From the NCBI GenBank assembly GCA_023262245.1, contig JALRDC010000081.1, forward strand, positions 1 through 11,805: 11,805 nt of DNA. The letters are read 5' to 3'. This DNA is from Flavobacteriaceae bacterium (lineage in GTDB: Bacteria; Bacteroidota; Bacteroidia; Flavobacteriales; Flavobacteriaceae). Both the position numbers and the translations under genes were made by a program. Of this stretch, positions 7,655 to 11,805 are shown piece by piece. Below the pieces are notes generated by a model. The model was not told the DNA's origin and searched no databases. It saw nothing but the letters and a program-made list of their open reading frames with translations. Positions within the stretch are counted from its first letter, which is position 1, and every line of letters begins with the position of its first letter.

Positions 7655-8593
7655 ATGGCTGATAAGGACGATTTTGATAAAATAGACACCAATGAAGATG
7701 GCTTTATTTCTAGAGAAGAATATGCAAACGCAAAAAAGGAAGCAGGAGTAAAAAAGGAAAATCTCAATTGGTTTTTGCGATTAATCACTTTAGGAGATCG
7801 CTTTGATATACAGGATTTTTGGGATCGACTTAAAAAATCTATTGTAGAATTTATCATATTGGTTTTTGGTGTAACCGTCTCATTTGGTATTGAACAACAA
7901 GGAGGAGAGTCGGACAACCGAGCTGACGGAATTGAGAACCTTCAAAATCTCAGAGAGGAAATCGATAAAATGATTGCTTATACAGACACTTACATAGAGC
8001 AGGTGGACTGGGTTACAGCAATGTATCAAAAGCAATATGACCGTTGGGAAGAGGATAATGACAGCATCTTTATTGATTTTCAGGAAGATGAGGAAGAACC
8101 CGACGGAAAATATTACTTTGCTCCTATGGGGTATTATGTTCAGCGAGACCCCTTTGATCCACCAAGAGTAAATTTTGATGCAATAAAATTAGATGGGACC
8201 TTTCGATTGTTACCTAAAGAGGTGGGCCTAAAAATGACTAACATTTATGACGGAACAGATTTAAAGTACCTCATTGAAAATACAGGAAAAAATGAAGAAC
8301 GCTATGTCAATCAATTCATTGATCAAATTGCAAATAAATGGGTCTACGATCTGCCATGGGTGGACTTAGATTACAACGAGTTTTGGATTGATAACAGGAA
8401 GTACATACAAAATGACAAATTCATTAAATACAATTTATACAAACGGTTAGATCTTTGGCAATTTAGTGTTAAAGACCAACTCCAATTATACCGTAAATCG
8501 CTTTTAGAAGGAACGGTAATGCTTGATTCTGTTATCTCGGTAAGGAACAGTGAATTTGAATTTATCTGGTGGGTACTAAATCCTAAAGACTAG
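7655..8593 (+). CDS. Membrane-anchored protein of unknown function with one EF-hand
   Basis: I do not recognise this 312-residue protein as a named family. Residues 11-22 (DTNEDGFISREE) form a textbook EF-hand loop, with Asp11, Asn13, Asp15, Gly16 and Glu22 in the calcium-binding places. An amphipathic stretch (about 37-60) follows, then one predicted membrane helix at 62-79 (IVEFIILVFGVTVSFGI). The rest is a charged, aromatic-rich domain beginning with a likely helical or coiled segment (about 88-120) and holding an acidic run near 135-150. The order of short amino end, single helix and helical domain recalls small flavobacterial membrane proteins such as the DUF6090 group, but this is a resemblance of layout, not a homology call. 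There is no signal peptide. It starts 97 bp after the AddB-like gene and ends convergently with crtI in a shared CTAG. Confidence 0.75.
   Translation: MADKDDFDKIDTNEDGFISREEYANAKKEAGVKKENLNWFLRLITLGDRFDIQDFWDRLKKSIVEFIILVFGVTVSFGIEQQGGESDNRADGIENLQNLREEIDKMIAYTDTYIEQVDWVTAMYQKQYDRWEEDNDSIFIDFQEDEEEPDGKYYFAPMGYYVQRDPFDPPRVNFDAIKLDGTFRLLPKEVGLKMTNIYDGTDLKYLIENTGKNEERYVNQFIDQIANKWVYDLPWVDLDYNEFWIDNRKYIQNDKFIKYNLYKRLDLWQFSVKDQLQLYRKSLLEGTVMLDSVISVRNSEFEFIWWVLNPKD
8590..8593. other. CTAG palindrome forming both stop codons of convergent genes
   Basis: The four bases CTAG supply TAG at 8591-8593 for the plus-strand EF-hand gene and TAG at 8592-8590 for minus-strand crtI. The genes overlap by four bases with no space for a terminator between them. 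Confidence 0.95.
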
Positions 8594-10050
8594 CTTTTCG
8601 AAATTAAGTTAGCTACCAATTTCCCTGAAATCAAAGCGGGTGGTACTCCAGGTCCTGGAACCGTTAATTGTCCTGTAAAATACAAGTCCTTAACTTTTTT
8701 ACTTTTCAATTTTGGGCGTAAAAATGCAGTTTGCAAAAGGGTATTGGCCAAACCGTAAGCATTTCCTTTATAAGAATTGTAGTCCTTGATAAAATCCTCA
8801 ACGCAAAAGGATTCACAAAACAGGATGTGATCTTTTATCGTTTGTTGGGTTAATTTTTCAAGCCGTTCAAGAACCAAATTAAGATGGTGCTCCCTCATTT
8901 CACTACTGTCTTCTATACCAGGGGCAATAGGAATCAATAAAAAACAGGCTTCTTTCCCTTTGGGTGCCATAGTAGGGTCAGAGGCAGAGGGAAAATTAGC
9001 GTAAAAAAGAGGATTCTCTGGCCATGCGGGATCATCGTAAATTACCCTTGCGTGCTCGTCAAAATCTACATCAAAAAACAAATTGTGATGGGAAACGTCT
9101 TTTACTTTTCTGTCTAAACCAATATAAAATAAGAGTGATGAGGGGGCAAAAACCTTTTTGTCCCAATATTCCTCACTATAGGCTCTGTATTTTTGATCTA
9201 AAAGTGTTTCAGAATGATGGTAATCTGCTCCTGAGAGGACTACGTCAGCGGATATCTTTTCTCCATTGATTTGAATTCCTTTTGCTTTTCCAGAGGGATC
9301 CACAAGAATTTGATCAACGGCAGCTCCAGTATGAAATTTAACTCCTAATGATGCTGCTAGAGAAACCATCCCAGAGACGATACTGTACATTCCTTTTTCA
9401 GGATGCCAGGTGCCCAAACCAAAATCGGCATAATTCATAAAGTTATAGAAGGAGGGGGTGTTGGCAGGTTTGGCACCAAGAAACAATACAGGAAATTGAA
9501 GTATTTGCCTCAGTTTAGGACTTTTAAAGTCCTTATACACATCTTTTTTTATGTTACTCAGAAAGTATTTTACTTTTTTTATTGTAGTTGGAGTAACAAG
9601 TTCTAATGGAGATAAGCCAGGTCGATAAACCAAGTCCTTTATAGCGATGTCGTAATTTTCTTTTGCATTAGAAATGAACCTCGCTAATTTTATACTACTT
9701 CCTTTTTCTTCTTTTTCAAAGACTGCATAAATTTTCTCTAAAGAATCCCCTATTGGGATGGTCTCTTTTTCACCAAAAAAAACTTGATACCCCGGATCTA
9801 AACGCTCTAGTTTATAAAAGTCCTCAGTAGTTTTTCCAAAGTCGTTAAAAAAAGATTCAAAAACATCGGGCATCCAGTACCATGAAGGTCCCATATCAAA
9901 AGTAAACCCCTCTTTTTTTAGTTGACGCGCTCTGCCACCAAGGGTTTGATTTTTCTCGAAAACATGAACTTCAAAGTTTTTTTGAGCCAAATAAGCTGCG
10001 GCCGATAGGGAAGAAAATCCTGAGCCAATGATTGCAATTTTTCTTTTCAT
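8590..10050 (-). CDS. crtI: Phytoene desaturase CrtI (carotenoid biosynthesis)
   Basis: A 486-residue FAD-dependent desaturase, full length for bacterial CrtI (about 490), expected to turn phytoene into lycopene at the membrane. The Rossmann loop GSGFSSL (9-15) lies in IAIIGSGFSSLSAAAYL; the third glycine of GxGxxG is Ser14, which I recall as common in Bacteroidota CrtI. Glu32 is placed to bind the FAD ribose, and GGRAR (38-42) follows. DMGPSWYWMPDVF (52-64) points to CrtI rather than the related CrtD, which usually has a DAGPS-type motif. The carboxyl signature TGQLTVPGPGVPPALISG (459-476) is the classic CrtI FAD-binding end. No phytoene synthase (crtB), cyclase or hydroxylase gene lies beside it, although crtB is often adjacent. 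The start ATG (10050-10048) is preceded by a TATCTTTG box. Confidence 0.93.
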   Translation of the reverse strand: MKRKIAIIGSGFSSLSAAAYLAQKNFEVHVFEKNQTLGGRARQLKKEGFTFDMGPSWYWMPDVFESFFNDFGKTTEDFYKLERLDPGYQVFFGEKETIPIGDSLEKIYAVFEKEEKGSSIKLARFISNAKENYDIAIKDLVYRPGLSPLELVTPTTIKKVKYFLSNIKKDVYKDFKSPKLRQILQFPVLFLGAKPANTPSFYNFMNYADFGLGTWHPEKGMYSIVSGMVSLAASLGVKFHTGAAVDQILVDPSGKAKGIQINGEKISADVVLSGADYHHSETLLDQKYRAYSEEYWDKKVFAPSSLLFYIGLDRKVKDVSHHNLFFDVDFDEHARVIYDDPAWPENPLFYANFPSASDPTMAPKGKEACFLLIPIAPGIEDSSEMREHHLNLVLERLEKLTQQTIKDHILFCESFCVEDFIKDYNSYKGNAYGLANTLLQTAFLRPKLKSKKVKDLYFTGQLTVPGPGVPPALISGKLVANLISKS

Positions 10051-10057
10051 AGCTTCA

Positions 10058-10065
10058 CAAAGATA
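10058..10065 (-). promoter_or_regulatory. Candidate -7 box TATCTTTG immediately before crtI
   Basis: On the minus strand TATCTTTG (10065-10058) is a full TAnnTTTG match, with only 7 nt between it and the ATG. A start 4-7 nt after the box would give a leader of 0-3 nt, a nearly leaderless mRNA. The -33 region has a T-run (GTTTTTT) at 18-24 bp rather than a clean TTTG. If the box is inactive, crtI is probably read through from the ThuA-like gene. Confidence 0.42.
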
Positions 10066-10100
10066 TTACAAAAAGCAGCGTTAAAAAACGATTTCAAGCC

Positions 10101-10120
10101 AAAGGAAAAATTAATCCTTT
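10101..10120. repeat. Inverted repeat around the stop codon of the ThuA-like gene
   Basis: AAAGGA (10101-10106) and TCCTTT (10115-10120) are perfect 6-bp inverted arms around an 8-nt loop holding the TAA stop of the ThuA-like gene. In the minus transcript the hairpin is followed by GGCTTG rather than a U-run, so it is a weak terminator candidate. Confidence 0.4.
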
Positions 10121-10848
10121 TGAGCGGCCCATTGAACCCCTCGTGTTATTAAATTCCAAACTTCGGGAATATTAAAATCCTTTTCAGAATGACCTATAGC
10201 ATTGTAATATACACGCCCTTTTCCAAAAGCTTTTTTCCATACTACAGGAACTTCTACTCCTGCAATCCAGGAATCATGTTTCCCACTAAACCGGGTAGTA
10301 GCGAGTACTTCTATTGCAGGGTCCACATGCATATAATATTGTTCAGAATAAAGACTGAAATCATTTATTCCTTTAACAATGGGATCATCGGTATTTTTTA
10401 TATTTACTGTGTAAGAAACTTGACCTCCTGGGTGTTTAACAAATTGACCTCCCACCATATATTGATACTCTGTATTTTCCCTAAAAGAATCACCAAGACC
10501 ACCATGACAACCTGCCAAACCTACACCAGAAGCAATAGCATTTACAAGTCCTTGGCTTTGTTTATAGGGCAAATCACTCATAGTAATATGCTGTATAATC
10601 AAATCCAATCCATTCAACAGTTTGGTGTCGGTATAGACTGAGGTACTGTCAGCTAATTGAACTTTAGCCCCTTGGCTTATAAGCCATGAACTTATTTTAT
10701 CGGCAAAAAATTTAGGATGATGCCCCTCCCAACCTCCATAAACAACTAACACTTTTTTTCCGATTAAATCGCTGGTCTTACTTTGCGAATGGGTTGTTGT
10801 TACTAAAGAAAAAAATAGAAGACTAAGTAGGCAAGATAAACGTTTCAT
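10111..10848 (-). CDS. Secreted ThuA-like domain protein
   Basis: A 245-residue protein with a signal peptide (about 1-21: KR, then LSCLLSLLFFSLV, ending near THSQ) and a single ThuA-like domain. The family is named after trehalose-utilisation protein ThuA and has a class-I glutamine-amidotransferase-like flavodoxin fold; its chemistry is poorly defined. Visible motifs are VLVVYGGWEGHH (33-44), AGCHGG (112-117), in the position of a nucleophile elbow with Cys114-His115, KHPGG (138-142) and AIGHSEKDF (217-225, His220). Export suggests a periplasmic or surface role, probably in sugar or glycoside handling, by analogy only. Cys6 lies inside the hydrophobic part and is not a lipobox, so it is not a lipoprotein. 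No sugar dehydrogenase, SusC/SusD or glycosidase gene lies nearby. It follows the channel gene by 26 bp and precedes crtI by 60 bp. Confidence 0.85.
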   Translation of the reverse strand: MKRLSCLLSLLFFSLVTTTHSQSKTSDLIGKKVLVVYGGWEGHHPKFFADKISSWLISQGAKVQLADSTSVYTDTKLLNGLDLIIQHITMSDLPYKQSQGLVNAIASGVGLAGCHGGLGDSFRENTEYQYMVGGQFVKHPGGQVSYTVNIKNTDDPIVKGINDFSLYSEQYYMHVDPAIEVLATTRFSGKHDSWIAGVEVPVVWKKAFGKGRVYYNAIGHSEKDFNIPEVWNLITRGVQWAAQKD

Positions 10849-10862
10849 TTTGAATTTTATTG

Positions 10863-10882
10863 AAAGATAGGAATTTATCTTT
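10863..10882. repeat. Inverted repeat around the stop codon of the K+ channel gene
   Basis: AAAGATA (10863-10869) and TATCTTT (10876-10882) are perfect 7-bp arms with a 6-nt loop. The repeat covers the channel's TAA stop (10877-10875), and its left arm read on the minus strand, TATCTTTC, is one base from a TAnnTTTG box placed 13 nt before the ThuA-like ATG. It is almost all A-T pairs. In the plus direction the right arm runs into a T tract, but no plus-strand gene ends here. Confidence 0.42.
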
Positions 10883-11573
10883 TTTTTCTAAAATGATGAA
10901 TTTCTTCAACAAAAGACGCACTTATTATTCCCGTAGGTATGGCAACAATTCCAATCCCGATTAATGAAATAATCCCTGCAAAAACTTTCCCCCAGGCGGT
11001 AACAGGTACTACATCTCCATAACCTACTGTAGCTAATGATACCGTAGCCCACCATAAAGAAGCAGTAATACTTGAAAAAATTTCGGGCTGCGCTTCATTT
11101 TCTAAAAAGTAAATTGCCGATGCGGAAAAAAGAATACTTAAAAGTGAAAGAAAGAGGGTAAATTTTAATTCGTTTTGAACCGCTGCAAGGGCTTTGATAA
11201 ATAATTTTAAAGACTTACTGTCCCTGCCCAATTTAAAAATTCGAGAGAGTCGGAACAAACGAAGTATTCTAAAGAAGCGACCATCTATTAGGACAAATTG
11301 TTTGATGTAAAATGGAACAATGGAAATCAAATCAATTACTCCAAAGAAACTAAAAACATAGGATTTTACTCCTTTCCATCGGTTTTCAATATAACTCAAA
11401 TAGACTCTATAAAAGTACTCTAGGGTGAAGATGAGAATTGAAATTAACTCAAAATAATAGAAAAATACCCCAATTTCACGCTTAATAAATTCGTGGGATT
11501 CAAGCACCATCGCAATAATGTTGGCGACTATTAGAAGGTAAATAAAAACGTCAAAACGGTTCATTTTTTTCAT
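10875..11573 (-). CDS. Voltage-gated potassium channel (six-helix, Kv-like)
   Basis: A 232-residue integral membrane protein with the complete voltage-gated K+ channel layout, one subunit of an expected tetramer in the inner membrane. S1 is about residues 7-24. S2 is about 36-56, with Glu42 and Glu52 ten residues apart as in Shaker, and Phe49 where the charge-transfer aromatic sits. S3 is about 74-90, with Asp81. S4 (97-117) carries basic residues at every third position: Arg99, 102, 105, 108, 111, Lys114, Arg117. S5 is about 137-157, the pore helix 165-181, the selectivity filter TVGYGD (182-187), and S6 194-222 with an IPTG bend. TVGYGD indicates K+ selectivity. There is no cyclic-nucleotide-binding or RCK domain; the tail ends just after S6 (HHFRKKR). 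Met4 is a possible alternative start. The gene leads the minus-strand group and is preceded by an AT-rich spacer rich in inverted repeats. Confidence 0.93.
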   Translation of the reverse strand: MKKMNRFDVFIYLLIVANIIAMVLESHEFIKREIGVFFYYFELISILIFTLEYFYRVYLSYIENRWKGVKSYVFSFFGVIDLISIVPFYIKQFVLIDGRFFRILRLFRLSRIFKLGRDSKSLKLFIKALAAVQNELKFTLFLSLLSILFSASAIYFLENEAQPEIFSSITASLWWATVSLATVGYGDVVPVTAWGKVFAGIISLIGIGIVAIPTGIISASFVEEIHHFRKKR

Positions 11574-11805
11574 AAAGAAGAGATTTAAGCAAAAAAACAG
11601 TTTTTTTAACTATTTGAAAAATTTGTGAATTAAATAGTTTTCATCTAATACATTGGTTATCATCATATTAACTTAATCACAGCTAAAATTCAGATAAATT
11701 GTTATAGAAAAAGTAAAAAAAAATAAACAAAAAGTGTTTTGTATAATATTTTATTATTATTTTTAAACAAGTTTAAATTCAATTTGGTTTCAAAACGTCT
11801 CTGTT
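11574..11805. other. AT-rich non-coding end of the window
   Basis: I see no gene, tRNA or convincing promoter in these 232 bases on either strand. Besides the repeats close to the channel gene, a perfect 16-bp inverted repeat lies at 11762-11777 (TTTAAAC, AA, GTTTAAA). The stretch is presumably the 5' region of the channel gene and, toward 11805, the flank of a gene outside the window. Confidence 0.6.
11591..11639. repeat. Two adjacent inverted repeats upstream of the K+ channel gene
   Basis: The first is a 17-bp palindrome at 11591-11607: AAAAAAAC and GTTTTTTT around a single A. The second starts one base later: AACTATTT (11608-11615) and AAATAGTT (11632-11639) around a 16-nt loop. They lie 17-66 bp upstream of the channel ATG, where an operator or a leader hairpin would sit. 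No clear TAnnTTTG box was found here. Chance palindromes are common in such AT-rich DNA. Confidence 0.4.

Noticed and set aside
7648..7917. Minus-strand open frame over the start of the EF-hand gene
   Set aside because: Antisense to the EF-hand loop and membrane helix, which are better evidence for the plus-strand frame.
9024..9606. Plus-strand open frames at 9024-9269 and 9403-9606
   Set aside because: Antisense to crtI with no domain, start context or plausible composition of their own.
8590..10050. CrtD-type hydroxycarotenoid desaturase as the identity of this gene
   Set aside because: The DMGPSWYWMPDVF motif fits Bacteroidota CrtI better than CrtD; still, only a phylogeny would settle it.
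10189..10641. 150-codon plus-strand open frame
   Set aside because: It lies wholly antisense to the ThuA-like gene, whose signal peptide and family motifs are clear; the translation shows no recognisable domain.
11742..11747. TATAAT hexamer resembling a sigma-70 -10 box
   Set aside because: Bacteroidota promoters use TAnnTTTG rather than TATAAT, and such a hexamer is expected by chance in this AT-rich spacer.

Overview
The window is AT-rich DNA that looks chromosomal from a member of the Bacteroidota, most likely a marine-type flavobacterium. This rests on three things: gene content (AddAB-type helicase/nuclease proteins, an OmpA protein with thrombospondin type-3 repeats, a Bacteroidota-style CrtI), promoter-like TAnnTTTG boxes upstream of several genes, and little sign of Shine-Dalgarno sequences. 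No database search was possible, so the taxonomic call is inference.

Left part (1-7557). The window opens with the first 30 codons of an Fe/Mn superoxide dismutase on the minus strand. A 95-bp AT-rich divergent spacer separates it from three plus-strand genes with short gaps (67 and 46 bp): an AddA-like UvrD helicase with a C-terminal RecB-family nuclease domain (188-3328), an OmpA-family outer membrane protein carrying five 27-residue TSP3 repeats (3396-4799), and an AddB-like PD-(D/E)XK nuclease (4846-7557). The two DNA-repair proteins are expected to form one double-strand-break resection complex. The envelope gene sits between them.

Middle (7655-8593). A plus-strand gene of unknown function encodes a protein with one canonical EF-hand loop, one predicted membrane helix and a long charged C-terminal domain. 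It runs convergently into the next gene, and both stop codons share the palindrome CTAG.

Right part (8590-11573, minus strand). In transcription order this holds a six-helix voltage-gated K+ channel, a secreted ThuA-like protein and the carotenoid desaturase CrtI. Gaps are 26 and 60 bp, so co-transcription is possible, but crtI also has its own good TAnnTTTG box only 7 nt before its ATG. The functions do not form an obvious pathway. The last 232 bp hold no gene I can support, but contain several short perfect inverted repeats.

Overall the region reads as ordinary core or near-core genome: no mobile elements, tRNAs, rRNAs or CRISPR were seen. The points most worth a second look are the OmpA gene inside the AddA/AddB pair, the unknown EF-hand membrane protein, the shared CTAG stop, and small symmetric DNA motifs around stop codons and in the two AT-rich spacers.
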